Counted from the first letter of the stretch, positions 1 to 17,675 are shown. The stretch is DNA of 43,847 nucleotides from Branchiostoma floridae (GCF_000003815.2 NW_023365746.1:36291-80137), one strand, 5' to 3'. Numbers and translations are program-made. The notes: generated from the sequence alone by a model not told the origin.

Positions 1-3000
1 CCACAACGCAGCACAAATTTGGGTACTTGTCGTCGTTATTGTGTAGTTTTTGTTTGATTTACCCACGTTTAGAGTGTCTGGATAAGCGATACCGTAGCGT
101 CAGAATGCCGCGGTAAGTGGGAGCGCATGCATGGAATATTGTTGCGCTTTGCAGTGACTGATGAGACAGTACTAGTATTGTATCATCAAGCTTTATTGAA
201 ACGACAAAAAGTACAGTCAATTTTGTATGGCCAACTTTAAACTGCAACGAAAAAAGAAAGAATACAGAGTATATCTTACAATTCTACTAATTAAACATTA
301 TGATATGATTCTACTAATTATCGGTGAAAAGTGTACAGTAGTTCTCTTCCATAGTAACGTTATATGATAGTACAGATTTTCAAGGGCAAATCTACTAGTA
401 CAAACGTTACACTATGTTGTGAATTGTCCATTCAGGTTGGTTGTACAAGAATATATGTAATCAGGTGTGGCTTTTTTTCTAATCAACAAACAAAAAGGAT
501 CTTCCTTTTACTCTGGGCGGCAGTACATGAAATTACACAAAGGAAATACTAATTATTGTATTCTATTCTATTTTCTACTGGAGGAAGAGGATACACCACC
601 AGGACTGTTGTGCAGACAGGTGGGGTTGTGCCTTGATAGAGGGTGTCAATTTGACAGTGCTAAATTCATTATTGGTCGGGTGCTCGAACTCAACTAATTC
701 CACAAAGTCTGGCCTGTCAGAGAACGCAATAGTCAACTGGCTACAAAGGTGGCATCAACAGACACCAAGGAGAGGATAGCAAAGTCACGTACAAGAAGTG
801 TTACTGTGACAGAAACACCAGCTTTATGTATGATTAGGCTATTTGGGACAATATTGTAACTATTAAACTAAGTGACAATTAGAGATATTATTATACCAAC
901 CATGAGTTCAAACATTGTATTTCATGACAGACATGAATAAGTTTTTATGACTTTTCAGACACCACGTCATGGTATATGCTGTGTAATTTAGTAATGCACT
1001 GTACTACAGTTAACCAGAATATTAGATAATCATAAACTGATTAGTTTATGTGGAAAATAAATGGGACGTTAAGTTTATAACAGACGTATAATGACTGCAA
1101 TTGCTGCATCCTTTTTTCAGACAAAAAGCATGCAAAAAATTTAGATATGCAAAACAGACTCCGTGCAAACAGACAGTCGCTAATTAGCTTTGTTCATCAA
1201 TATAATGTATTAGCTGATTAACTCTAAGTATAAAAACAGAATGCGATCCTTTTTGTCTGAATACAATGTGCATACATTTATATGTATTTGTAATGATAAT
1301 GTAATTGCAGTGCAGCCATGATATCCAATTGGATTTTTTTTTTAAATTGCACTTCGCTAAAAACGGCTAATAAGCATATCTTGGTAAAGAGTTAAAAGTG
1401 TAGTACAGTTTGTTTGGAGAGGTCTGCTTGTATGAAGATTAGTTATGCTTGTGACAACCTTGAATAAGTGCAGTAATTGCCCTTGCCTTGTGTAAATAAG
1501 CAGGAAAACTTTAATCATAACCACGCTATTGTCTGCTGTGGGTACGTAATACCAACGTTTAGGGTCGCATAACGTGTTGCATCTGTAGAAAATTTCCGTT
1601 TGTGACATAATTTTCTTTTCTTGAAGTAAAACGGTGCTTGCTTTGTTAATGTGTGAAACATTAGCATGCTGTGTGCGTGTTGTAATAAGAAATAAAAGTT
1701 TGATTACCGTACAGTACTCACATTGGATTTTTCAAGTTCAATTTTGGAAAAGTCCATTTTTGCATAAAGGGGAGAGCGGAGTGAAAATAGCTGAATTTGC
1801 TCCTAAGCAAATACCGGCCTTTCTAGTTTTAGTAACGTAAACTGAGTTTAAGGGTGTCCCTACCAAAATCCTCGACCACTTCGGAGAGGTAATCCCCCGC
1901 AACTGTGATGGTTGCTACAGGTGCTTTCAAAACATGCATAAACAAACACTCCTTCGTGTCATGGTGAATTAGAGGAATACAATGTATGAAGATGCATTGA
2001 AATATGCTGTATTTGCTGCCAATGGATTTTTTTGACCCTGAGCACTGTTGTTTGATTCTTACAGACATTTGCTCTTAAGTTAAGGAGTAATGGGGTGTGC
2101 GAAAACTATGATTGTGTGATGCAGTTAACAAAGGACACGGTGTAGGCAAGGACGTTATATATCACAAGGACCTTATATCACGTCCTTGGTGTAGGGAAGT
2201 AGATTGGCTTCTTTTTATAGAGCTTTTAAGAAGAGATGTAATTAACTGGGCGAGGAGATGGACAAACACGGTGTCCTTGTCCAAAGAGACCAAGTAACGT
2301 AGCTTCTCATGAAGGAAAAAGTTCGAGGATAAAGCTTTTGCGATACTCGCCTCTACCCTAATCAAATGCACTAAAATATGGATGTTTGGAGTACCAAAAA
2401 TGACCTTATTACATGGAAAGAGCATTCGTACCTATAGGACGAAACAGTGTTGGACACAGGCAGGAAAAATTTCGGCACTTTCTTTTGGTGGCTAGTTCAC
2501 GTAAGCAGGCCTAGTGATCGTTTCATGATTTTACTATCACAATGAGTTTCATATCATAGGAAAAGAATTACAGAAGCTTTTGAATGATATGTAATACATT
2601 GTAGTCGATACAGAAACAGCGTAATATAATGAAACCAAGTTAGTTCTCAAACACTTTCTGACAAGTTCTGATACAGACACAGCATAACTCTTACATTATT
2701 TCATATTTCAAGAAAGAACCTCAATAGTAAACAATTCATGGTAAATAATTCATTCGTTTTAGCTGATAGTTTAAAAGTGTTGTAGTTCATCAATCATACA
2801 TTTCACACAGACATTCTGGGGCTTTTGCAATAGAACCTCGTTGCAAATAAAAATGGACTTCTTTTGCACATCCACACATATGTATAAGTTGAGTTACTTA
2901 TAATCAAATCCGTAATAATTTTCATTTTAGGACATATATCTGTGCCATCTAGCCCAAACTGGAAGGGTTCGTCACTGGCTATTTTGTGCTTTCCATGTGC

Positions 3001-4462
3001 CGTTTTCTGATGGAGTCGAGCTTCCTTTGAAGACAAGAGCTATCTAGATGTCGACGTCCATGACATAACATTACGGCTTGCCACTAAATTATTAATAGGA
3101 AAGGTGTGTTTGCGACCACTCTCCACAAAAGACTTGGTGTGCTTATTTGTCACAAGCTTTTGCTGTGAGGTATCCATGACAGCACTGACGTCAAGGGATA
3201 GCCAGACCAGAAATATTTCTCGTGATATGGTAATTTTATTGTCGACATGGCCATGGTACAAAAAATCCAGGTACAGGTACGGTCCAGGTCCAGAGGATCC
3301 GGGCCTGAACATGAGCAGAATTATCTGTGAAAACTTGTGAATGAGCGATACTAAAAAAATGGTCAATTTCCCTACAGAGGATTCTGTTTGGTGGGGTATC
3401 CGATGTCCATTGACGTTTTAAAATCCTATCCGAGTCATGTAAGCAACACATACTGCCTCTGTTTTAGACCAAGTGTGACTGCAGAAGCCTGGTATAGATG
3501 ACTATCAACTCTCATAGATCCTCTACTTCGCTCTTGTTCTTTTCTTGGATCTGTAAGTCCCAAAACTAGGGAGGCCCACACCACTTTCTAAGTCTCAAAT
3601 TGACATGTTGGCCATGTTTAAGGTACATTTTTGAAGCAATAAAAATATCTACGTAAAAAATGATTTGATTTTCGCAATATATATAATAGAAACATCATTC
3701 AGTGTAAGTTTCATCCACCTATCTTTCCTATTTCGTGAGTTATGGCGGTTTAAAAATCGTAAAAATTCGTCGCGCGCCCATTATTTACGTCCCGTCCCGC
3801 ACCGGGTCAGATTTCCGCCCGTTTTACCCACCCGCGAAATGGAATCGTCCAACTCAACAAAAATGTTATCCTACATTTGATTGGTTTGCGAGCCTTCAAA
3901 ACAACCCAGACAGCCAATGAGAGGGGTTGTTCTTAAAGAAAACACATCTGAGCCGCCAATACCCAGCTTGCAGCGTTTTTGAGCGGGAATTACGTGTAGA
4001 AAGGGAAGGTCAAAGAAGGTACGTCTCTGTTTTCATCTCAATTTATACTGATAACAAAATAGTTGAAATTTCATTTTTTGTGTGTTGTTAGTTAACAATA
4101 TAAGGTACATTTTGTGAAAGTTTGTTGTTTTNNNNNNNNNNNNNNNNNNNNNNNNNNNNNNNNNNNNNNNNNNNNNNNNNNNNNNNNNNNNNNNNNNNNN
4201 NNNNNNNNNNNNNNNNNNNNNNNNNNNNNNNCTGTTTGTTATGGCCAATAAGATAGATGTTTTTGTTCTATATCAAAATGAGATTTTGGAAAATTATGAA
4301 TATTTGGGGGTGTAAAGACTTCTACTCTTCAAGATGAATGTGAGACAAAATAGTAATTGTGATCCCCGGGATTCATGTTTGGATCACTTAAATGTTTACC
4401 ATTGACAAAAGACATGTTCACTGGAATGTGTTGATGTTTGTTTCCTTATGTTCTCATCACAG
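1..4462. other. Upstream intron or intergenic DNA, no exon recognised
   Basis: AT-rich sequence with many stops in all frames. Since the first DOCK exon at 4463 opens in the middle of the protein, at least the right part of this stretch is an intron of that gene. I found no segment resembling the preceding DOCK residues. A GC-rich patch at about 3740-3990, rich in CG dinucleotides and containing ATTGG/CCAAT motifs, stands out from its surroundings and could be an old repeat or a regulatory patch. A 100-N gap lies at 4132-4231. Confidence 0.5.
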
Positions 4463-9266
<4,804 letters not shown>

Positions 9267-9507
9267 GTCAGTCATTCTTCTGTCTTTTGTTTTACTTTCT
9301 AATGGTGTGGCAAAAAAAAAAAAGTTGAAATTTATCTATCTATTTATTATTTTTTATCACGTTCAACGGGAGCCTGTTGTTTTCATCATTTAAGATGAGG
9401 AACAGCCNNNNNNNNNNNNNNNNNNNNNNNNNNNNNNNNNNNNNNNNNNNNNNNNNNNNNNNNNNNNNNNNNNNNNNNNNNNNNNNNNNNNNNNNNNNNN
9501 NNNNNNN

Positions 9508-10400
9508 AAAAAAAAGCTCGCCACGGAAACACGCCCAGAGGCACGTCAGCCAATCATTCAACGAATGGGATGGAACCGTCCTAGCGGTTTGGAGAGGAAG
9601 GTCAAGTGCGAAAATGGTTTACCTGGCTCTTACCTATGGTGCTGTAGCGGGATTTGTATGTAAGTGCGTTTGTCTGTAAGCAAGATAACTCGAGAACCCT
9701 TGAATGGATCCTGATTATATTTGTTAGGTGGATTGGGGTTAGGAAAACGAAGGTCAAGTTCGATAATGGGCACCCTAGTGGCTGCCTAAGGTACTGCAGC
9801 AAAACTTTTAATTTTGGCACTTCGTGTTCTGGACATGCTGTGGTCATGATTTTTGAGTGGTAGATAGCCCTTGAAACAGAGAGTAAGTGCTGTGAGTTTG
9901 GACCCCCTAGCGGCTTTTTGGGAACTGCAGGCACCGATTTCCGTTCAAACTTTGGACGAGGATAACTTGAGAACGTGTAAACAGATCATCAGGATTTTCG
10001 GTATGTAGATAGAATGAGTGATGACTTATACAATGTAATACTTATTATGCAAATTAGTAGCTTATTTGCATAATTCATGAGGAAAGTTCATAAATCCATG
10101 CCAACAGCATATAACTCAAGAAGCTGTGTATGGATTTTCATGATATTTAGTATTTAAGTAGCGGCTGCGGAAAGGAAGGTTGTGTTCGAAAATAGTTGAC
10201 GTAGCATTTTTCGTTAGGACGGTAGCAGGCCGAGTGTGTGCGTCCTTTTGTTTGTGGAATGCATAACTCGAGAAGCCTTGAAAAAATCCTGATGATATTT
10301 GGTAGGTGGGTAGGGGTCAGGAAAACGAAGATAAATTATGATAGTGGGCCCCCTAGCGGCTTCCTAAGGTACTGCAGCAAAACTTATTAACAGAAATAAA
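9508..10400 (-). repeat. Degenerate repeat array with CCCCTAGCGGC blocks
   Basis: At least two related units of roughly 120-150 bp, near 9670-9800 and 10250-10380. Each runs from an AAGATAACTCGAGAA-type start through a TAGGTGG..GGGGT block and GAAAACGAAG to CCCTAG(C/T)GGC and a GTACTGCAGCAAAACTT end. A third CCCCCTAGCGGC block lies at 9903. ATGCAAAT and ATTTGCAT occur at 10050-10075. This is the same family as 5000-6318 and 40497-41529 in the opposite orientation. No coding exon is visible, although the DOCK and SLCO 3' exons would be expected here. Confidence 0.6.
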
Positions 10401-10891
10401 CTGTGCTCTATATATATCATTTTGACCTATATCTATGGACACAGCTGTTATACAGATGGTTTGCTGGAGGACGCCCTTACACTGGGGACAAAGTCTAAAT
10501 TGACAAGCATGAAATTCTGATTGACCAGGGATGCTACCAGGTCATCTGCCAGGTCACAGTCTGGTTTTGGTAATGTTTGTGTGTTTGTGAGGAACAATAA
10601 GACCTTAAAGTCTTAAATAAAGGCATGATTATTTGGCGAAGAGATGGGTTCGTTGAACTCTAGTTAAGTCTATGATAGCCATTATAGGAACTCAAATATA
10701 CGCTATATTTCTTTTCTATGTCAAAGAGACCATAGCATGTACAGACACAGAAGATACAAAAACGGGAAGTTGGCTGCATTACGACGGGAGGTTTAAAACT
10801 GCATAAATTGCAATGTATGTGATACGCCAGCATAGATACACTCAAAACAATACCTCCGCCGGAGGCAATCTTCCTTCACAAAGGTTATTAC

Positions 10892-13800
10892 CGGGAATGC
10901 TGTTCCGTTCAGTAGTTGGAGGCCTTGGCACCCTGCGACGCATGCGGAGTAGTACGTCGTGCCATCTGCGCCGCACACCGGGATTGGGTTGTTATCTGAG
11001 CATGCGCAACCTCTACTAAGGCACGACCTATTTTAGAAAGAGGACATACCGTGATAATACTCCTATATATAGCAACTCATTTGGAGTTCGGCAGTGAGTG
11101 AAGATGGAAAAAATTGTTTTGTTAAGTTTTGGAGTTGCTGTTGAGTCATCAGGTAGGAATAATCGGGTCTGGTATGCGGACCTCTTCGCTGTATTGTCAC
11201 TAACAGTATCTGTAGTTATTCAAATGTACTGTCAATATAGTGGGACGAAGTGAGTGGAAAGATGGTGTCACTAAAAAGTCCAGACTTGAAGGAATGACAG
11301 GAAGTCACTGTGGACAGAAAGTAGAGGTATTCGTTCAGGTTCTGGGGTCAATGGCAGAGGCTACTAATTCTGGGGGAGTTATTTTCACGCATAGGTCTTT
11401 CGAAGTGATGTATTTTCCATGCACGTTTACAGAAGAGTGACAGGAAGTGAAAGATGTACACATGGAATGTTAATAAGAATATTTGTCTTCTTTAGGAATC
11501 GTCAATGTCAACTGTCCATGCTCATCATTTGAGCTTTGTAGAGAAATGAAAATATGTTTCACTCACTGTAGAACGCCGTCCGCCACACCGGAGGAGTCAC
11601 ACGGAGTTAACCACATCAGAGCTCCAAGGGAAGTTCCCAAGATGGAGCAGATGATGACAAACGTCATACACTGGAGACCGCGAAGCTTCCACTTTCTGGT
11701 GACAAAACCTCCGATCAGAACTCCTGCGATGTTACCGGGGACGCAGATGGCCCCTGAGCAAAACAATACAATCCGCCAATCTTTATTACATCTACGATAC
11801 ATATCTAGCAAATTGTGCTATTACAAGTCACGTTTCGTTGATTGGATGACTCATTGCTTACATCACCGCACTCTGCAAGAATGAGATCTAGCTGTAAAGA
11901 AAACTATGGAATCGGGCATTATGAATAGAATGAGTGTCGTGGTCCTTAGTTAGTTGTGATAACAAGAAAACCTGAAAAACTACAGGGTCCTTTAGGAAAA
12001 CTGAACAGAAATCTAAAAAGACACATTCGCCCAACGTGGGGCTCGAACCCACGACCCTGGGATTAAGAGTCCCATGCTCTACCGACTGAGCTAGCCGGGC
12101 GCTGATATCTTCATGTCAAGCGTAATTATCTGACACTTGGAGTATTCCTCTATTCCTGGCAACACCCTCACAATATATCAACCCTGCAAGTACAGCACGC
12201 AAATTAGATGGCAATAAAACAAAATTTAATGAATACATAATATTAATACTGAGAGTAATCGATCTGGTACACGCGATGAACCTAAGCTATGCTAATAAGA
12301 AGACTTCGAAGACTACTAATAATAATTTCAGAAAAACTTAAACTCGCCCAACGTGGGGCTCGAACCCACGACCCTGGGATTAAGAGTCCCATGCTCTACC
12401 GACTGAGCTAGCCGGGCTGTGATACAGGCTGCAATATTGTCTTTCAGAGCCACTGTTAGTCACTGATGAAAAAGTAGGTATCATCTAAAACATCTAACTC
12501 TTAACTTAAAGGATTTATCTCGAGTGAGTGAGTGAGTGGGTGAGTGAGTGAGTGGGTGAGTNNNNNNNNNNNNNNNNNNNNNNNNNNNNNNNNNNNNNNN
12601 NNNNNNNNNNNNNNNNNNNNNNNNNNNNNNNNNNNNNNNNNNNNNNNNNNNNNNNNNNNNNGAGTGAGTGAGTGAGTGAGTGAGTGGGTGAGTAAGTGAG
12701 TGAGTGGGTGAGTGAGTGAGTGAGTGGGTGGGTGGGTGAGTGAGTGACACTAACCAGTGTAGAGACTTGCTGCCGATGCTGTCAGGCCGAAGTTAACCTC
12801 CACCAGTTTGGGTGTGTAGAGGGTGAAGCCCTGCAGTAAGGCTACAGTAAAGATACTGGCACACAGCATCGTCATGTAGACTGCGTTGGTTAGGAGGCTC
12901 CATCCTTGCACGAATATCCCTGTGGAAAAATGGGAGGGGGTCAACTTCAGGTAGGTGACTTTTCATGGCTTCTTCCTACCATAATGTCCATGTATAAGGA
13001 TATGAAGGGCTATTAGTGTTATTTGCCCTTAACCAATCAACATGGCTGATAGTGTTGACGTCATAGTTACGCCAGTGCAAATCCCGTACCTTTGATAATC
13101 CCCGGGTCATCAGTACTTCGCGGTTCCTCTTTGACGGTCTTGTCATGTCCCTCCTCCTCCTCCTCCTCCTCGGGCGGGACTGGAAGAGACTTGGGGAAGC
13201 AGAAGAAGGGGAAGGAGACAATAACTAGCGGCACGCCCACACACAGGAACCCCAGCCACCAGGCGCCGATCCACCGGGAGTCGCTGCACAAAATAATAGG
13301 ATGATTAATTAGTTTACTTAAGAGATTTATTTTGGTCTTCATATTATCCAACAAGACCGTGTTACACAGGACCCTTGGATTAAAATTTAACAATCCAAAC
13401 TACACAGACACCGTGACTTCATAAAATCATTTTAACTTCCTTAATTGCGCATTTCATGTTACGTACTAGGGGTTGATGGTGACTGAAGCGGTGTCCACTC
13501 TGTCGAAGTCCACAAAGAAGGACAGGAGGACGGAGCTGACCACATAACCCAGGGCCGCTGCTGCTGACCCACAGGCGTAGATATACCTGAAACTATCAGC
13601 TTGCGNNNNNNNNNNNNNNNNNNNNNNNNNNNNNNNNNNNNNNNNNNNNNNNNNNNNNNNNNNNNNNNNNNNNNNNNNNNNNNNNNNNNNNNNNNNNNNN
13701 NNNNNNNNNNNNNNNNNNNNNNNNNNNNNNNNNNNNNNNNNNNNNNNNNNNNNNNNNNNNNNNNNNNNNNNNNNNNNNNNNNNNNNACATGTACGTTTCA

Positions 13801-14255
13801 ATGAATATTTCTGTATCCCAGTCATCTAATAGTATGCAATGGTTGGGGACTTAAACAAAAGCTTTGTCCTGGACAGGATGTTGAGAACGTACAAGTTAAT
13901 TTATCCTAAGTAGCACATTGACATTATGTAATATGTAGGATTTCAACTAATCGAATGGGTAGGTGTACAAGGTAGATCTCTTGCCGATACAATTGGATAA
14001 TACATTTCCATACGTATACTATAACAAAGATAAAGAATCAAACAAAAAAGTAGCAAACTTTGTCTTTTTTTTAATACAACAAAGATATACTTCAAAACCT
14101 ACCATAATACAGAGGGGACGTTTTCTTGGGCGCATGGTCATCCATGTAAGAGATGCCGATAGTCGTGAAGGCGCTCGGACCAAATCCGCTCAGAACCATC
14201 CCGATATACATATAGTATATCAACGTGTCAGAGCTACTTCCGGCACCACTTCCGG
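10892..14255 (-). CDS. Organic anion transporter, OATP/SLCO family (partial, 6 exons)
   Basis: Exons in transcript order: 14255-14103, 13599-13467, 13283-13090, 12919-12755, 11753-11567, 11027-10892. Every junction is in phase, giving 968 nt or about 322 residues. The first exon has the OATP motif [21 protein letters not shown]. The second and third give a membrane segment and then [15 protein letters not shown], matching the OATP (D/N)PRW.GAWW.GFL signature. The third has a cytoplasmic seven-Glu run (CTC triplets at 13151-13171). The fourth ([20 protein letters not shown]) and fifth ([20 protein letters not shown]) give further membrane segments. The sixth holds a Kazal-like extracellular domain, [20 protein letters not shown], with six Cys. 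Family role: sodium-independent uptake of bile salts, steroid conjugates and other amphipathic anions across the plasma membrane. Missing: the N-terminal exons, and all exons after the Kazal loop (TM9-12), which should lie below 10892. The 13599 acceptor abuts a gap and is chosen by phase. Confidence 0.9.
12015..12019 (-). terminator. Pol III T5 terminator of tRNA-Lys copy 1
   Basis: A run of five T on the minus strand begins 9 bases after the tRNA 3' end, as expected for RNA polymerase III. Confidence 0.65.
12028..12100 (-). tRNA. tRNA-Lys (anticodon CUU), copy 1
   Basis: 73 nt on the minus strand. The 5' acceptor arm GCCCGGC pairs with GTTGGGC, and the discriminator base is G. The A box is TAGCTCAGTCGGTAGAGC, the anticodon loop is CTCTTAA (CTT), and the B box is GGTTCGAGCCC. 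There is no intron. It sits in the SLCO intron between the exons at 11753 and 12755, on the same strand as SLCO. It appears fully functional and matches the standard animal tRNA-Lys(CUU). Confidence 0.96.
12332..12336 (-). terminator. Pol III T5 terminator of tRNA-Lys copy 2
   Basis: Five T on the minus strand, 9 bases past the tRNA 3' end: the same spacing as copy 1. Confidence 0.65.
12345..12417 (-). tRNA. tRNA-Lys (anticodon CUU), copy 2
   Basis: Identical over all 73 nt to the copy at 12028-12100, same strand, 244 bp apart. The flanks differ apart from the T5 terminator spacing, so this is either an older duplication with conserved genes or gene conversion. Confidence 0.96.
12524..12746. 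repeat. (GAGT)n microsatellite with GGGT variants, gapped
   Basis: GTGA/GTGG tetranucleotide array on both sides of the N run 12562-12661. It ends a few bases below the donor of the SLCO exon 12755-12919. The open frames inside it (Ser-Leu-Thr-His repeats) are artefacts of the repeat. Confidence 0.9.
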
Positions 14256-14534
14256 CTAGGCAGATAGGGTCATCAACTTAGGTGAAGAAAGATTGTTGGA
14301 GAGAATTAGACTATGCAACACATTGTGACGTTAGACAGGTAGAGAGATACACCTATAAACTGCCTTTAAGTTAGTGAATACAAGTCAACCTGTAGCTGGG
14401 CAAGGCCAGCTTCCACATGAGCCGTGTGCCGGGTTCCCACGGCAGTTGCACTATCAACAGTAGGAGCCCGTCACGTGCACGGCATATCTTACAGCCTATG
14501 ATAATCCATAACTTTGAACAAAAAAAAAGATATA

Positions 14535-14602
14535 AGCGGGATCGAAACCAAAGATCCACTGCCCGTGAGGTGAATTCGTTACCGCTAGACTATATCAACA
14601 AT
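14535..14602 (-). repeat. tRNA-derived SINE head or tRNA pseudogene
   Basis: The minus strand carries an A-box-like TAGTCTAGCGGTAACG and, about 35 bases later, a B-box-like GGTTTCGATCCC followed by GCTTATATC and a T-rich run. The stems are not well paired, so this is a tRNA-derived relic rather than a working tRNA. Confidence 0.5.
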
Positions 14603-14787
14603 TTAGAATAGGATCAGACTGACGTGAACTAATTCCTACGTATCCTGGCAATAATGATATTTTTGCTACAGACAGGATGTTTTTGTCNNNNNNNNNNNNN
14701 NNNNNNNNNNNNNNNNNNNNNNNNNNNNNNNNNNNNNNNNNNNNNNNNNNNNNNNNNNNNNNNNNNNNNNNNNNNNNNNNNNNNNNN

Positions 14788-17400
14788 AATAATCATTTGA
14801 GCACTGGGCAGTTTGCAGACAGTGAGCGGTGAAACGCTGGCAGCCCTATGTAATTATAAGCTAATGCGATTGGTAGTGATGGAATACTTATTTTCTGTAT
14901 CATCTAAGCATACACGAATTCATGAATTGCTTTACAAATGTGGTGAAAATTTACCATATATAGTATTTACGTACATATTGACTATTCGAATTTTATGCAC
15001 AAATACATTGATCCATGACATCTGCTGCTTTCCATGTTATCGGACGGCAATTGTGACTTTTTTTATCTATTTATTCAGTTTTACACGTTTGTGGAAGGAT
15101 TGACATAACTGATGACTATCATCTTTGCAAGATGTCAACCATGAGACTGTAAGGTTCGATCCACTCACACCGGGAAGGATCCCTACTCTTTTCGATCAGT
15201 GCGGTGGGTTCTTTAACGTGTTCGAGGTGTGGCTCTCCCCAAACACGTGACCTCCGTCTAACGGCCTACATATATCCAACGGACGGCCCTAGTCGAAGGT
15301 GTAGGTACTCATTTACACCTGACTGAAGTGAGGACAGTCGTATAATGTGCCTTTCCTAAAGGCGCAAGATCGGTGACATGGCAGGTTTCGAACTTGGGAC
15401 CTCTTGGGCCTGCTCAAAGCGCTGCCGATTACACCACACGATCTCACTTTTTTCCTGTTCACCATTGATATTTTTGTAGTCGTTCAAGCTTACATGCCCC
15501 AATATATCATAAACTCACAGTTTAACACGCATCTAATGGCGTCGCATATTTTTCCTTGAACTCATTTTCAACAAGCTGCTACTTGGTTTCTATTTTACGC
15601 GCTGATTTCTCTGCTTGAATGCAGCACGTAATGGAAATGGATAAATGTTGAACAAGCGCCCCTACCAGTGGACTGGTCCCCTGCCGTAATGCCTGTAGTG
15701 CAGTGAGGCTCGAAGGCTATAAAAACAAAGATGCGCTCAGTCAGTCCTATACAGTTAAAGGACTGTTATGCTTTTCAGGAACTGGGCCTCATTAAATAGC
15801 AATTCGGTATTCTAGCAAATTGAGAAAGATACAAAAGTGTGTTGTTAAGGTTTTGAGTCTTTTTAAGTAACATATTGGTCAAAGTGTTGAAGCCTGTTAC
15901 GATAGCCATTTACCTTTGTAGAAACAAATTGCACTTAGCACATAAATTATTGATAAAACAATTACTGACTAGACTACGCCTGTGCAAAATACGATTTGCA
16001 CATAAAACATTAATACAATGCTGACTTACTCCACAACAATATTGAGATATGGATCAGTATAAAAGCAACTCTATGCCAATATTCTTATGAAATCCAACTA
16101 AATGCTTTATAGTCTGAGATGACATGTAATAGATATTCCAAACAAGCCGTACCAGGTTCAATCCATGTTGCAGACGGCGTCCCATTGCATTCTTGGACTA
16201 CGTAGAACTATAAAAAATCAGTACACACCGACGGACCTTACCCTAAAACATTCCAGCACAAAGACGATATCTCGACTTTATCATTATACATTAACATGGA
16301 AACACGTTTAAGAATTCTTATTTACAAATAAGCATAATGCGATTCCTTACACATAAACACACCAACCGCAATTTACCACACCACTTACACAGTCCAACGG
16401 GTAATTGTCGGCGTTATGGCAACGCATGGTGTATAATGGGTTACTGGGAGATAAAGACAGCCTTTGCAAGTCCCATTCCCCTGGTATCAGATATTGTCTT
16501 CAAAAGCTCCGGCAAATCCTGTGGTATCACGCAAGGTCACCATCGGTCGTGTCAGACAGAGCCTGCAGGTGTTAAAGGTAAGACACTTGGACACTTCTTG
16601 TCTATTTCTATGTTTTTGTATGTGAAGAATGGATATGAATAACAATACGGTGTATGCTAACTGGGTGTAAAAGTATATTGTGGTTTACTAGACCGGGAAG
16701 ACATTGAATTTTGCACATCAACGGTTTTTCTTTCAACGTTTGTTTGTGACGAGATACCATGTTCTACCATTTCACCATTCATTTTTACCTCAAATATTTA
16801 ACACATGATGGACACAAATATTTTCATGTACCAAGTATACTACATATGTGACGTTTAAGATTAGATGCCTGTGTGCCTTTCCTCAATGACGTTTAATATG
16901 TGACCAACAAAAAGTTTGCACGGTCAGAGTTGAAAAATAGCATTACCCCTCTGAGGCTAGCGGCTGCATACCAAATACCTGATGAAGTTTCTCATTTTGT
17001 TTACAAATGCTCATCAATCTAAAGTGTATCATGTGGAAAAGTAAGATTTGGCGTAAGATAAAACCTAACGTAGGATATGTCTTTTATCTTACGTTCGATC
17101 TGTCCTCAAGCTAATGTATCTTACAGCATTCTTATGTGAGTATAATGCTAAATACTAGACAACATAGGCCCAAACCGAACTGATGTATCAAACGTAAAGA
17201 AAGAGAAATCTTTTGCTCCGTGAATAGCTTCATCAGGTTAGTTAAAATCATTATTCAGTAATGTACTTTGTGCACAACCAAAAGTAATTTGATTATCTGC
17301 CCATGTTTCGGTGGCGATGACTGTAGTAACTGTAATTATTTCCCAATTTTGAAGATGTGACTGTTTATAATTGCCCTATATTGACTATAGAACCAGTGAA
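14788..17400. other. Non-coding stretch, no gene recognised
   Basis: No convincing exon on either strand. Upstream (N-terminal) SLCO exons would be expected on the minus strand, but I could not identify one. The stretch holds the SINE at 15145-15446 and, at 17041-17120, several GTAAGATA/TATCTTAC inverted pairs. Otherwise the sequence is AT-rich. Confidence 0.5.
15145..15446 (-). repeat. tRNA-derived SINE, nearly full length
   Basis: The minus strand starts GAGATCGTGTGGTGTAATCG (A box), with the B box AAGTTCGAAACCTG about 35 bases later. The body follows: TTTAGGAAAGGCACATTATA, GACTGTCCTCACTTCAGTCA, GGTGTAAATGAGTACC, GGCCGTCCGTTGG, then CCCACCGCACTGATCG. The same head and GGAAAGGCA body motif recur at 36650-36900 in plus orientation, and more weakly at 8290-8466. 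Confidence 0.75.
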
Positions 17401-17404
17401 TATT

Positions 17405-17675
17405 TAAGGGTTAATGACCCGCCCCGAGGTGTATATGGTGTCATAACGCCTGGGCCTATGCTATAACCACCGATGTGAGCGAAGCGAACGAGGTGGTTTT
17501 ATGAGGTGGTTATAGCAAAGGACCAGGCGTTATGACACCATGTACACCGAGGAACAGGCGGGTCATTAACGTTATTATCCTGTAGCCTACCCAAACTTGC
17601 GAACTCCTGTATGACGCACATACCTCTTGGAACTATACATGTGAATTCACTTGACTCATTTCTCCAAATTCACAT
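17405..17675. repeat. Partial copy of the long-palindrome element
   Basis: Carries the inner part of the palindrome at 17776-18576: TTAATGACCCGCC, GGTGTCATAACGCCTGG and CTATAACCACC on the left, with their reverse complements on the right (GGTGGTTATAG, CCAGGCGTTATGACACC, GGCGGGTCATTAA). It then continues along the right arm (GCCTACCCAAACTT, AACTCCTGTATGACGCA) into the gap. It is more diverged than the second copy. Confidence 0.7.

Noticed and set aside
12481-12750. Minus-strand open frame with Ser-Leu-Thr-His repeats
   Set aside because: It is the (GAGT)n microsatellite read through; there are no stops because of the repeat period and the gap.
14371-14559. Possible further SLCO exon on the minus strand (LPWEPGTRLMWKLALPSY)
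   Set aside because: The only good donor leaves phase 0 or 2, while the next exon at 14255 needs phase 1. The text also does not fit the OATP N-terminal motifs.
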